NCBI GenBank assembly: GCA_964019695.1
Contig: OZ026527.1
Location: 75,665,471-75,729,470 of the forward strand
Direction: 5' to 3'
Length of the DNA stretch: 64,000 bases
Origin: Loripinus fragilis
Taxonomy: Eukaryota > Mollusca > Bivalvia > Lucinida > Lucinidae
Position numbers and translations under genes: made by a program
Shown: positions 47,079 through 57,545 of the stretch, piece by piece
How positions within the stretch are numbered: position 1 is the first letter of the stretch
How the letters are laid out: each line of letters opens with the position of its first letter
The notes under the pieces: model-generated
Database searches by the model: none
The model's input: only the letters and a program-made list of their open reading frames with translations
Told to the model about the DNA's origin: nothing

Positions 47079-47767
47079 CTTTTGCAAACAGAGCAAACCC
47101 AGATCAGGCAGCTCTTATAAGAGCTGCCTGATCAGGGTCTACTCTTCTTATTGAAATATGATTAGATATGATTCTACACTAGTGAACCTGACAAGTAATT
47201 TCTTTGTTTATGGTCAAATGTGAAATTGAAGGAAAGAGTTATTTACCTATAGATAGATAGAGAACTTAGTACAGTCAACCCTCTTTATAACGACCAGGTT
47301 TTTCTGAGCTATCGTTGACGTTAAAGTGAATTTGCTGTTATAAAGAAATACCAACCAGTACCAGGTTTCCACATCATAATCATTTGGTAAAAGAAAATAT
47401 TGTACAAATGAATTAAATGCTATTATTCAAAATGTATACATCAGTTAGATTTCATAGCGTATCAAAATTCATAAAGCTTCCCTCTTATCAAATGAGACTG
47501 ATTCTTGTTCATGCAGAAGACCTTGTCCTGATCACCAAATTGACTGACAAATGGCAAAACTTCTGTTTTAATGAATTTATTTTCAATAGAAAGTGTATAT
47601 CTGTTCCCAGAACTTACTGTCGGTGTCGTTAAATGAATATTCTGTTATAAGAGGGAATTTTAAATGGAAACAGATCTGTTCCCTGCAAATTAATGTCGGA
47701 TAGTGAATATTCTGTTATAAAGAGTGACACTATAAAGAGTTTTGATAGTATTAGAAATTTGCTTATA
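47079..47767. other. Intron sequence before the duplicated exon
   Basis: A perfect-looking hairpin lies near 47101-47142 (CAGATCAGGCAGCTCTTATAAGAGCTGCCTGATCAGG). Segments 'GTTATAAAGA' and 'GTGAATATTCTGTTATAA' recur near 47335, 47637 and 47705, suggesting remnants of a pogo-like element (TACAGTCAACCCTCTTTATAACGA at 47272). No gene. Confidence 0.45.
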
Positions 47768-48372
47768 TTTACTTTCAGCATGTATCCAATGATGTGTACT
47801 ACTATTACCTTATTGAATTGACTTACTTTCAGCATGTATCCAATGATGTGTACTACTATTACCTTATTGAATTGACTTTCTTTCAGCATGTATCCAATGA
47901 TGTGTAATACTATTACCTTATTGAATTGACTTACTTTCAGCATGTATCCAATGATGTGTACTACTATTACCTTATTGAATTGACTTTCTTTCAGCATGTA
48001 TCCAATGATGTGTACTACTATTACCTTATTGAATTGACTTTCTTTCAGCATGTGTCCAATGATGTGTACTACTATTACCTTATTGAATTGACTTTCTTTC
48101 AGCATGTATCCAATGATGTGTACTACTATTACCTTATTGAATTGACTTTCTTTCAGCATGTGTCCAATGATGTGTACTACTATTACCTTATTGAATTGAC
48201 TTTCTTTCAGCATGTATCCAATGATGTGTACTACTATTACCTTATTGAATTGACTTTCTTTCAGCATGTGTCCAATGATGTGTACTACTATTACCTTATT
48301 GAATTGACTTTCTTTCAGCATGTATCCAATGATGTGTACTACTATTACCTTATTGAATTGACTTTCTACTGG
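47768..48372 (+). repeat. 11 x 54-bp tandem array of a 3' splice site plus exon start
   Basis: Identical-phase copies of TTTCAG|CATGTATCCAATGATGTG, TACTACTATTACC, TTATTGAATTGACTT start their exon part at 47779, 47833, 47887, 47941, 47995, 48049, 48103, 48157, 48211, 48265 and 48319. The last one continues into the full exon. Each unit adds 18 codons (HVSNDVYYYYLIELTFFQ) without a frame change. The unit at 47887 has TAC changed to TAA, a stop. From 47941 onwards the run is open. Units alternate GTA/GTG at codon 2 from 47995, so the recent growth was by 108-bp dimers. The shared ACTTTC in the acceptor tract and in the exon is the likely point of unequal exchange. Confidence 0.95.
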
Positions 48373-48411
48373 TGTCTAGTCTTCTCAGTACTAACTGACC
48401 ATAGGAGAAAG
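48319..48411 (+). CDS. CERS: Ceramide synthase exon with YYYYLIELTFYW motif (last array copy as acceptor)
   Basis: Acceptor ACTTTCTTTCAG|CAT, donor AGGAGAAAG|GTAATC; phase 0 both sides, 31 codons, visible residues 115-145. YYYYLIELTFYWCLVFSVL is the conserved helix (Y..ELSFYWSL) of CerS proteins; DHRRK precedes the Lag1 motif. The minimal exon is called from the last of eleven identical acceptors, because one copy restores the family spacing. Use of any acceptor from 47941 to 48265 would add 1-7 in-frame 18-residue blocks. Use of 47779, 47833 or 47887 would meet the TAA in the third unit. Which acceptor is used cannot be told from DNA. Confidence 0.88.
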
Positions 48412-48424
48412 GTAATCCCTGCGA

Positions 48425-49022
48425 AACTGGGCCGCATAGCGCAGTCATTAACGTGTCTGGTAACAGATGCGAGTTTGACTGCAGATCTAGGGGTAGGAGT
48501 TTGATCCTGGCCCAGTCCCGTACTTTTGTGGAGATTGATCGTGAAATAATTTTTACCGTCATTCTCCTCCCTTCCGCTGAATCATTCAAGAAGGGTTGTT
48601 GTCAGTTACAAATCAAATCAAATCAAATCAATTTTATTGGTATAAAGTCCAGTAACAGGACTGTCTGTCACCAGTCACATGTATACAGTTACACAAGAAC
48701 AATCACAGACATAATACAAGTACAAATCTTGTCATCGATGAGACTATGAAATATGAAAAATATGGAAATTAATGTGTGTGTTTATTAAAACAGACTATTA
48801 AAATTGGCAATTCTCAACATCGAGACCGTCCCAGGTTTCATGTAGAACACTTTAAATAAGCGTACCTGAGTGCTCCACTGAACCTTTCTTTCACAAAATA
48901 AAACGGCGAAAGTATGTGCACAAAATACTGGTTAACTGCTTGTTCAAGCTTGCCCAGGAAAAAACTGACCGTCCCGCCATGACCATACTGTTGACTTGGG
49001 ACGTAAAGCAACAAAAACAATA
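48425..49022 (+). repeat. SINE-like retroposon (type 2) split by a 295-bp insertion
   Basis: The left part 48425-48608 runs from 'GGGCCGCATAGCGCAGTCATTAACGTG' (A-box-like) to 'AAGAAGGGTTGTTGTCAGTTACAA'. The right part resumes at about 48904 with 'GCGAAAGTATGTGCACAAAATACTGGTTAAC' and ends 'TGACTTGGGACGTAAAGCAACAAAAACAA'. The insertion opens with four copies of AAATC and 'AATTTTATTGGTATAAAGTCC', which looks like the 3' tail of another retroposon on the minus strand. The SINE starts 14 bp after the exon donor at 48411. Confidence 0.75.
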
Positions 49023-49034
49023 ATTCCTGCTAAT

Positions 49035-49215
49035 ATCAATGGTTGAGATAAACAAACATTTTCTAAAATAGTAAATGTTTTCGTATCCATAATTTATGGC
49101 ATATGTTTTGGGTGCTCAAAAGAACCGTCTCAATGAGACTGTTCTTTGAGTACCCACAACGTATGTTTTGGTTTAGAAATAAGAAAATTATTTTCCTGTT
49201 CCGCACTCTTATCAA
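49035..49215. mobile_element. Family 1 hairpin MITE
   Basis: 'TTTATGGCATATGTTTTGGGTGCTC', AAAAGAACCGTCTCAATGAGACTGTTCTTT, GAGTACCCACAACGTATGT, 'AAATAAGAAAATTATTTTCC'. The termini are diverged. Confidence 0.75.
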
Positions 49216-50996
49216 AAGGGCTGTAATATGAATGAAAGTTTTCAGAATTGAAAGTCAGCCTTAATATAGGCATCAAGCATGGTTTAGTACATGCATTAAC
49301 ATTTGCAAGACCCAAGAGGGGTGTAAAAAACCAAGGGGGAAGCCCAATGTTTTAACAACTTCTGAGGGACCATGCAAACGTTAATGCATTAAAAAACAAT
49401 GTTTGATGGTTTTTATTTCATAGATTCAGCAATGTATTCACCTAAATGTATGAAAAGTATGATGCTGTATTTTGACGCTGTTTCAGGCAACATGTGGTGT
49501 GACATTTTTTTTTTTTTATTGATGTTCAAGTTCCAGGCCCAAGAAACATAAGAGCAATAAACAGATCACCTGGAACAAGCTTCAAATCTCTGCATAAACA
49601 GCACATGAATTGCTTTGTTAATACATGGGTTTGTTCTGGTTGAAACATGATGGTTAAAAGCTTGTGGCATCAATTTTATGCAATAATACTTAATAAGACA
49701 GATTGAAATTATTAATATTTTGTTGGCATTCTGTAAGTTTGAGCATTTTAATTTCAAATTTCATGACTTTGGGTTGGTCTATTTCAATGAAATTCTGGCT
49801 TGTCTCACACAATTCTTTTCTGTATCCACTCTGGTGATGACTTTAATTGTCTCCTGATAATCTTTTCAAACAGTTTGGATCCAGACCAGGCCAGACAAAA
49901 TGTCAGGATGTCAGACCTGATGTGGATTCAAACTGTTTGGCATTTTAGATTGAAACCTAAAATATTTTTTGAAAACCTTCAATTTTGAATAAAATCAGAT
50001 TATGCAAACTTTTTTTTAAAAAATTACCCAGCATGCAAAGAGTGATAAATTAATCAAGCAAAACATATGAGCCGATTCATGAAGATAAAATGGTGTGTTT
50101 CTGTCACTGAAGATTGTTTTTTTCTTTGCAAACAGTGTAGACCCTGATAAAATGCCGCCTTAAGCAGCATTTCATCTGGGTGCTCATTGTTTGCAAAAGT
50201 ACCCCAGTGTTTAGCAGTATCCAGAATGAAAAGTGTTAAAAGGCTGTTGTTCTGCTGTTGTTTATTCATTGTTTATTGTTGCTCCAATAGTTTGTGGGAG
50301 TATTGTGTTGGGTCCTTGTATTTGTTTTACAGTTCTTTGTGAGTTTTATACATATAGTTTTGCAATCATCTTGCTGGGGAAGAGAGAGCTGGTTGCTTTA
50401 TTTTTTTTTTGTTCTGAATCTCATGTCGGTGTTATCGTTCTTTGACTCTTCCTCACAGTGCTGTGGCTTGGTCTGAAGTGTGTGATAGTGGCATTTCCCG
50501 GTCATACTCGGCTTACTTTTTAGCCTACTTTTTAATAGTGTCAGGGATTTTTTTTGCAATTTTAGGAAGGGGCCCTAGGGGCCTTACAGATTGGGAAAAT
50601 TAGAATGGCAACCCCCTAAAATTAGGAAATTTGTTATAGTGTACAATTATGTCATTTTTGGTCAGTAAACAAGCAAATTAGCTATTAGACATAATATTGC
50701 CATTAAATTGAATGGGAAAATCACCATGTAGCTTGTGTGTGTCTTAACTAAATTGAAATCCCAATCAAAAAAAGAAAAAAATTTTTTTTGAAGATTGGGA
50801 TTTTTTTTTCAAAATTGGGAAAAAAAGGCACCTAAATTCCATTGGGAATTCGGCCCCTGAGAACACCAAAACAAATCCCTGAGTGTATAAGAGCAGTGAA
50901 AGCTCTAGCAAGTCTGGGCAGATGTGACTGCTTGTCTGAGCTTTTGCTAGTTGCCTAAGAGATAGGTACCAAGATCTGATGAACTGGTCCATCTGC
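49216..50996. other. Intron, dispersed-repeat fragments only
   Basis: 49868-49945 is a palindromic repeat (CAGTTTGGATCCAGACCAGG ... CCTGATGTGGATTCAAACTG). 50230-50530 is the reverse complement of the repeat at 61590-61885 (TGGGGAAGAGAGAGCTG, GTGGCATTTCCCGGTCATACTC). 50765-50825 is A/T-run rich. No coding exon was recognised. Confidence 0.5.
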
Positions 50997-51238
50997 ACGG
51001 GTGAAAGTTTTCAGGATTAATCCTGAATTCAGGATTTTGAGGCTGACTTTCCATAGAAAGTCAGCCTCAAAATGCTGAATTAGGGAGATTATAGTAGCTT
51101 TTCTGATTAGTTTTCAGATTATCTAAACTCAATTAACCATTTAAACATGCAATTATCCCTTTTTGTTGGCATCCTGCAAGTTTTAAAATTTGGATTTCTA
51201 AAGTTCAGGATTTTGAAAATTTTGATCTTTCAGCCATG
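50997..51238. mobile_element. Family 4 MITE directly before an exon
   Basis: The ends are CGGGTGAAAGTTTTCAGGAT and ATTTTGATCTTTCAGCCATG. The strong hairpin is TTTTGAGGCTGACTTTC, CATAG, AAAGTCAGCCTCAAAA near 51035-51073. It ends 16 bp before the exon at 51254, so only 'CATCTGTATTTACAG' is outside it. Full relatives are at 54881-55123 and 55744-55987. Confidence 0.85.
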
Positions 51239-51253
51239 CATCTGTATTTACAG

Positions 51254-51382
51254 GATTTTATGGAGATGATTATTCATCATATAGCGACGATAGTACTACT
51301 GTATTTCTCCTGGATCAACAATTTCTCCAGAATTGGTACCTTGGTGATGCTGGTACACGATGCTGCTGATGTTCCCATGGCT
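51254..51382 (+). CDS. CERS: Ceramide synthase catalytic exon (Lag1 motif, HH and HD)
   Basis: Acceptor TCTGTATTTACAG|GAT, donor ATGGCT|GTAAGT; 43 codons, visible residues 146-188. DFMEMIIHHIATIVLLYFSW carries the invariant His-His pair (visible residues 153-154), and TLVMLVHDAADV carries the HD..D motif. In the family these lie in the ER membrane active site that transfers a fatty acyl group from acyl-CoA to the sphingoid-base amine, making (dihydro)ceramide. Both motifs are intact, so the enzyme is probably active. The usual LLE after HD..D reads PMA here. This is the strongest single piece of evidence for the gene identity. Confidence 0.97.
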
Positions 51383-51429
51383 GTAAGTATGGTCAGGCTC
51401 TCTTAGCTCTTTCCTTGCTAGCCACGACT

Positions 51430-51590
51430 TTTTATAACCTTTGCAAGCAGATTGGACCCAGATCAGGACCGACATAGTGTCGGTCCTGATCTGGATCCAA
51501 GCTGTTTTGATAGTGTTCCTGAAAGGATTTTTTGAAAAGATGACAATAAAATCGTGAACAGTTACCCAGCATGCAAAGAGTAAGAAGAAC
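51430..51590. repeat. Palindromic dispersed repeat
   Basis: TTGGACCCAGATCAGGACCGACA pairs with TGTCGGTCCTGATCTGGATCCAA around 51476. The flanks 'ACGACTTTTTATAACC' and 'CAGTTACCCAGCATGCAAAGAG' recur at 50025-50045 after the related palindrome there. Probable MITE. Confidence 0.7.
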
Positions 51591-51682
51591 ATGTTTCTAC
51601 AGTAGCATGCCATAATTATGTTTTAACTTATTTGAAACACAGGTGAAAGATGCTGTGATTTGTCCAACGGACCCCCCCCCCC

Positions 51683-53301
51683 AAAAAAAAAAAAAGTACA
51701 AAGCCAAGAAATATTTGTGAAAACTGTGTTATTCCATCAAAATATGAATCAAATTTCTGTTTAAAAAACTTTCATGGTACACTATGACTATCTTATAGAA
51801 AGGTATTTATGTTCAATGGCATTTTCCGCTTTTACAAGGTACCACTTGCAGTTTTGTTCTCGTAGCTCACCAAATATTGCTTCGGGGACGAACTCTTTGG
51901 CCTAGAAATATGCCGAAGGGATGTGGTAACAAAATGCCACTTTGAAATTTTCCCAATTCTCTTGCGTTTGCATTCAAATGACAGTTAAACAAAGCAGATA
52001 GCCAGGTCGGACACGATCTGATAGGCATGTACAACCCCAGTCTACATCACTGAACTGTAAAAAGTACGGCGAAAGGCACAAAAAATGCAGTTGGAGGGTA
52101 CAACAATATTTAATTTCTTTCACTTACTCACATCGATTGCATGCAGCATTGTTAACAAAAGAATACAAGTATAAAGTACAAAGATGATTTACATGTATAC
52201 AAAATAATACAAGCAGCATGGAGCACTTTCAAACCTACATACACACAGGCTCCCTTTTATATACATAAAAGAAAAATTATAGATATCGTACTGCTAGATA
52301 AAAGTGCTTTAAATATTTATACCAATTTTCAAACATATGTTTTAGGTACTCAAAAGAAGCGTCTCAATGAGATAGTTCTTTTGAGCACCAAACTAAATGT
52401 TAAAATTGGGGAACAAAACATATTCACAATTTTACACTCAAATTATGTTCATATGGACATAATGCTTCGGTTTCAAAGATTGAAAGATAGACTGGATTTC
52501 ATCCACTTAATACAATGTCTATGAAAAGAATCAACAGTTTCTAAATTCTTTAAACAGTCTGGTAAGTTGTTCCAAATGGCTAGACCTGATAGAATACATG
52601 TAAGATGTCATGACAGTTTGTTGACCCGGAAGAGATGGATGACATAAACAATTGGTTCCCGTCGTGAAAATATTGATTGTTCCTCAAAGGCCGTAGTCAG
52701 GGACCCTATTCCCAAAAATCGGAAACCAGGGCAGTCGAAGACACACCTTCGTAATCATCCAATCAGTAACTATTATTGACGGGTCAGAAAACAAAATGGT
52801 TTACGGCCAAAGATTAGAAGTTGAGAGATAGTTTTTTAGTTATTTAAAGCCATATTTGATAGTGCTGCATGCAATCAGTACGAGTAAGTTAAAGGAATTG
52901 TTGTACCCTCCAACTGCATTTTTTGTGCCTTTCGCCGTACTTTTTACAGTTCAGTGATGTAGGCTGGGGTTGTACATGCCTATCAGATCGTGTCCGACCT
53001 GGCTATCTGCTTTGTTTAACTGTCATCTGAATGCAAACGCAAGAGAATTGGGAAAATTTCAAAGTGGCATTTTGTTACCACATCCCTTGGGCATATTTCT
53101 AGGCCAAAGAGTTTGTCCCCAAAGCAATATTTGGTGAGCTACGAGAACAAAACTGCAAGTGGTGCCTTGTAAAAGCGGAAAATGCCATTGAAAATAAGAT
53201 AGTCATAGTGTACCATGAAAGTTTTTTAAAATGAAATTTGATTCATATTTTGATGGAAAAACACAGTTTTCTCAAATACTTCTTGGCTTTGTAATTTTTT
53301 A
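51683..53301. mobile_element. Foldback-type element, about 450-bp inverted arms
   Basis: Left arm 51683-52151 and right arm 52860-53301 are about 90% complementary throughout. Examples are AAAGCCAAGAA/TTCTTGGCTTT at the outside, CCAGGTCGGACACGATCTGATAGGCATGTACAACCCC in the middle and TGATTGCATGCAGCA type at the inside. The 700-bp centre contains a decayed family 1 hairpin (52330-52440). There is no transposase. Long arms and a short unique loop fit a foldback or MULE-like non-autonomous element. Confidence 0.82.
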
Positions 53302-53307
53302 GGAAGT

Positions 53308-54616
53308 GTCTGCTGACAACCGGTTGTCACTAGCAAAAAGTCTAGTGACAACCGGTTGTCACCAGCAAAAAGTCTGCTGACAACCAGCTGTATTTTCCAA
53401 TACTACTGTATACATGTACTTAGCAATCTACCTGAGTCTAGTGGCATTTAAAATACAGTTATAGAAAACTTGAATAAATATAAATGAATAAGAAAATAAT
53501 GAATTTATTTGCAATTTGGTATTTCATTACAAAAAAATAGTTTGCATTGCAGAAAAATACCAGATATAGATTTATTGCCAACAGTTTGCTTATCAAGGTT
53601 CATTTATCTTATCAACTTTTATGATACTAGCACAGCTTTAAGGGAACAAATATATTATAAACCTATATATTATAATTGCATTGTTCACAATGGATGGACA
53701 ATATCACTTTAGCATTATCAGTATAAACTCTTGAAGAACCAGAATCAAATTGAATCCTAATTTTTAAAGAGGAAAAGATTGTGCACACCAATCAGGACCT
53801 GGAAGAGCAATTTGATACTAGACAAAGAGCAATCTGATCAGGGACTATTTGGCAAATAAATCATTAATAACCAGATTGGATTAGTAAAAGTCCAAAAAAT
53901 CAATTGGAAGTTTCCATTTACCACACTTAGCACTAATACATGTAGCTACTTCAGCGAAAACGCATAGTTAAAAATGAACAGCTCTGTATATGTTGTATCT
54001 AGATAAAGTCAAAACATATTGAATTTGAAATAAGCTTGAAATAAAACTGATATTTCATCATTATTGCCGTAATTCTTTAAGCACCAAAATCAAATTACTG
54101 ACAATGAAAAGTTTCCACAAACAAATTAATCATGGATAAGCATGTCCCCTAAGGGGAGCTGAGTGAGTCTGACCATGGGTTATTTGTTATTTTTTATAAT
54201 AAATAAGCTGTAAGAGTCCAGATAATCAACTGGAAGATTCCATTTTATAAGTACCTTTAATCATGATTAGTCAATTTACCAATAATTACCAGGCATTGTA
54301 TATTAAATTGAAACTTAATATCATTTGATCATATGCACAAATGTATATTTTTTTTGTATAAAAATCTCTATATTCATATATATGTATAGAAAAACAATTT
54401 ATAGCAGAGTATATCATTAAATGCCTGATGTTGTTGAAAAGGGTACACATTGTTATTGAAAAATATACAGCTGGTTGTCAGCAGACTTTTTGCTGGTGAC
54501 AACCGGTTGTCACCAGACATTTTGCTAGTGACAACCGGTTGTCACCAGACATTTTGCTGGTGACAACCGGTTGTCAGCAGACCAAAAAGACTTGTGACAA
54601 CCGGTTGTCAGCAGAC
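53308..54616. mobile_element. Element whose terminal repeats are arrays of GACAACCGGTTGTC palindromes
   Basis: The left end GTCTGCTGACAACCGGTTGT (53308) and right end ACAACCGGTTGTCAGCAGAC (54616) are inverted. The left arm has two perfect palindromes (53315, 53347) and a variant (about 53382). The right arm has the variant (about 54470) and four perfect ones (about 54498, 54530, 54562, 54596), spaced about 32 bp and joined by 'AGCAAAAAGTCT'-type linkers. The 1.07-kb interior is AT-rich and non-coding. Confidence 0.8.
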
Positions 54617-54629
54617 CTCGCCAATTTTT

Positions 54630-54630
<1 letters not shown>

Positions 54631-54676
<46 letters not shown>

Positions 54677-54694
54677 GGGGGGGGGGGGGGGGGG
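54631..54694. repeat. (AT)n, T32 and G19 runs
   Basis: An AT dinucleotide tract, then 32 T (54644-54675), then 19 G (54676-54694). It explains the phenylalanine/glycine-rich frame there. Length may be unreliable in assembly. Confidence 0.95.
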
Positions 54695-54880
54695 TCAGAT
54701 GGACAAATCACCGCATCTTTCACCTGTGATTTGAAATCCCATTGATTTTGATGTATTTATCACTATGCTAGAATTTATATCTCGATTATTTGATTTTAAT
54801 GGAAAATGTGTGGCTGGAAAGCTTATGTATTGGCACATTTGACATATGAGCTAACACATGAGATATATAGTTGTTGAATT

Positions 54881-55123
54881 CATGGGTGAAAGTTTCCAGG
54901 TTTAATCCTGAATTCAGGATTTTGAGGCTGACTTTCCATAGAAAGTCAGCCTCAAAATGCTGAATTAGGCAGATTATAATAGCTTCTCTGATTAGTTTTC
55001 AGATTATTTTAACACAGTTAATCATTTAAACTTGAAATTATTCATTATTGTAGGCATCCTGCAAGTTTTGAAATTTGAATTTCTAAAGTTCAGGAATTTG
55101 GAAATTTTGAACTTTCACCCATG
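54881..55123. mobile_element. Family 4 MITE
   Basis: CATGGGTGAAAGTTTCCAGG to GAACTTTCACCCATG, 243 bp, with the TTTTGAGGCTGACTTTC/GAAAGTCAGCCTCAAAA hairpin. A fragment of the same family lies near 55440-55490. Confidence 0.88.
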
Positions 55124-55627
55124 TAAATTGCCAAAGCCTCTTTAAACAACAATCCCATCATATCCAGTATAAATGCTGTATGAGCAGGCTATAATTCAAA
55201 AGATTCCCCCCCCCCCCCCCTTCCCCATTTTTCATCTCATCTGGGTTTCTGGGACTGAAAATCTTAATTGTAAACCAATTCGTATTAGAGTAATTGCCCT
55301 TTGTTAAATTCTTAATGTGCCTGCTCAGACATGAACTTATAGCTTTTCAGGTTTATTTGAGTTCAGGTATTAGAAAATAGACCATTTAGTACTAAATTTG
55401 TTATAAATACTTTCTTGAAATACTGCAAGCTTTAATATTTGAGTTTCTTAAGCTCAGGATTTTTTGAAATTTAGAACTTTCACCAATAGTCAAAAAGTTT
55501 TCATTATGCAGCATTTAATCTGGGTCTACACTGTTGCCAAAGTAGTACTCATTAAGGTGTCACTAGTATACAGTGGGTTAAGAGCTGCAAGCTGTTGAAT
55601 AGCCAATTTTATTTCTTCTTTTTTTAG

Positions 55628-55734
55628 GCAGCTAAAATGGCAAAATATAGCGGCCACCTGAAGTTATGTGAATGTCTCTTTGCTCTTTTCATTGGCGTCT
55701 GGATCCTATCAAGACTTATAGTCTATCCCTTCTG
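55628..55734 (+). CDS. CERS: Ceramide synthase exon: AAKMAKY motif and membrane helix
   Basis: Acceptor TTCTTTTTTTAG|GCA, donor TTCTG|GTGAGT; phase 0 in, phase 2 out; visible residues 189-223 plus two bases of W224. AAKMAKYSGHLK is the highly conserved (E)AAK..NYA motif that directly follows HD..D. LFALFIGVWILSRLIVYPFW is a membrane helix ending in the conserved R...(F/Y)P(F/L)W. The donor is a perfect consensus. A family 4 MITE begins only 9 bp inside the intron. Confidence 0.95.
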
Positions 55735-55743
55735 GTGAGTTAG

Positions 55744-55987
55744 CATGGGTGAAAGTTTTCAGGATTATTCCTGGATTCAGGATTTTGAGGCTGACTTTCC
55801 ATAGAAAGTCAGCCTCAAAATGCTGAATTAGGGAGATTATAATAGCTTTTCTGATTTATTATCAGTCTGTCTAAAGACATTTGACCATTTAAACTTGAAA
55901 TTGTGAATATTTAGTGGGCATACTGCCAGTTTTAAGATTGGAGTTTCGAAAGTTCAGGATTTTGAAAATTTTGAACTTTCACCCATG
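55744..55987. mobile_element. Family 4 MITE next to an exon donor
   Basis: CATGGGTGAAAGTTTTCAGG to TTGAACTTTCACCCATG, 244 bp, same hairpin core. It starts 9 bp after the last exon base +1 of the intron (donor at 55735), leaving GTGAGTTAG intact. Confidence 0.88.
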
Positions 55988-56041
55988 TCAGAGTATACAA
56001 CATACAGAGCTGTCTCTTTAAATTTTATGACTTTTTGGTTA

Positions 56042-57545
56042 CTGTAAAGGCGGCACCTCAACCTTAGACATTAGTAAAAGCTGAAAATGAGGCATGTTTT
56101 TTTTCAAAAGTAACTGTTTTATTTTGCGCCATCACCTCAATATAGACGCTAAACACATTATTTAGTCCTTAAATTACCAGCAAAATAACTGCATCTGAAA
56201 ATGTCTATTTAACCTAAGCATTGAGGCAAACATTGTGGACCCAGATCAGACTGCTCCTACACTGTTTGTCTACGAGGCTTCAAATATTTTAGGGGACAAA
56301 AAACAACATTTTGTGATTATGCGCTTTAAGGGTTAATAAATGTGAGTTCAGTGTGTATAAGGTAAGGATTTTCATGAAATGCATGCACGTTTGCGCGGCC
56401 CAAACAACTTACAGTCTACTCTCGATACCTCGAATTTCAAGGGACTGAGCAAAATATGTCGAGTTATCAGTAGTTTGAGGTAACCAAATCATGACATATA
56501 CCTACCATTTTGGGGCGAAATAATTCACGTTCAACTCGTCCATTAATAGATCGTTATACGGAGCTATTTCATTAATAAACTACGGGATGAATTGACCCAA
56601 GAATCAATTGACATTTGAAATTGAAACATTAAAATTTCTCAGGTACCGCTACAGTCCTGACATAATGACTATTTTTTCACTTTCTAAGACAAAATAAAAT
56701 AAACATAGCGTTTTCAGTCGCCAAATGGTCCCGCGGTCGCAGGTTTTACCCTTCCATAAGTCGTCATATTTTAAGCCCCAACAGTGTACATGCATGTTTT
56801 AATTTTCATCGGCTTGATGTGCATATGCCTTCCTAATCTTTTTTTGTCATGACATGACCAATGTCAGAAAAAAGCCTTAAACGCACAAGTCTGTTTTCAA
56901 AATAAAAAAATTGACCCGAGAAACAATTAAATTATACTTTGGCCTTATTTAAAAAGAGCAGTCATCGGACAGAGATTGCTCAAATATGACACATTATATT
57001 AGCTCATGTAGCCACTTTGAAGTTGTACCACAATAGATCAATAGAATTTGGCGACTGCGGTCAATTATGTAATTATACATATACAACACACTCATTTACA
57101 ACTGCATGTGTCACACACGTGGAAAAAAATTGATCAAACAGTTGGTGATTTTATTGGGGATAATTAACGTTGAAAGCGGTGGTTTAATTGGACATACATT
57201 CAGATAAAAAGGTAATTTCTTATGAAATGGAATCGAGTTAGGCGTTGTAAAATACGCTAAAATTGATCAGGGGGACCAGTTTTTCGTAACGAGTTATCAG
57301 TTTTATTGACTTAGCCGTTGTCGAGATAAACATTGTGGAATTGCAATAATATATAGGGGAAAATACTGGGACCGGGCCATCATGTCGAGATAAGTGATAG
57401 TATTGAGTTATGCATAGTTGAGTTAACGAGAGTCGACTGTATTAATTCTTCACCAAATTATAAATAGAACCTGATCTCCCTTGTTTAGCAGATGGAATAG
57501 CCGAACCACACCCAGATATGAATATTAAAGTTACCGCCTTTACAG
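56042..57545. mobile_element. Element with CTGTAAAGGCGG termini hosting a nested pogo-like element
   Basis: CTGTAAAGGCGGCACC at 56042 and TTACCGCCTTTACAG at 57545 are inverted over about 12 bp. Only about 480 bp belong to it, because 56412-57439 is a separate insertion. No coding capacity was seen. Confidence 0.55.
56412..57439. mobile_element. Pogo/Tigger-like non-autonomous element, TA target
   Basis: TA|CAGTCTACTCTCGATACC on the left (56410) and AACGAGAGTCGACTG|TA on the right (57441). Subterminal 'GTCGAGTTATCAG', 'CGAGATAA' and 'GAGTTATGCATAGTTGAGTTAACG' motifs occur in both arms. No transposase frame remains. Confidence 0.75.

Noticed and set aside
47629..48321. 230-codon minus-strand frame with MLKESQFNKVIVVHIIGH repeats
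   Set aside because: It is the antisense of the 54-bp exon array. The + strand has splice signals and family homology.
51296..51613. 105-codon minus-strand frame overlapping the ceramide synthase catalytic exon
   Set aside because: It is antisense to a conserved exon and to a palindromic repeat. No domain.
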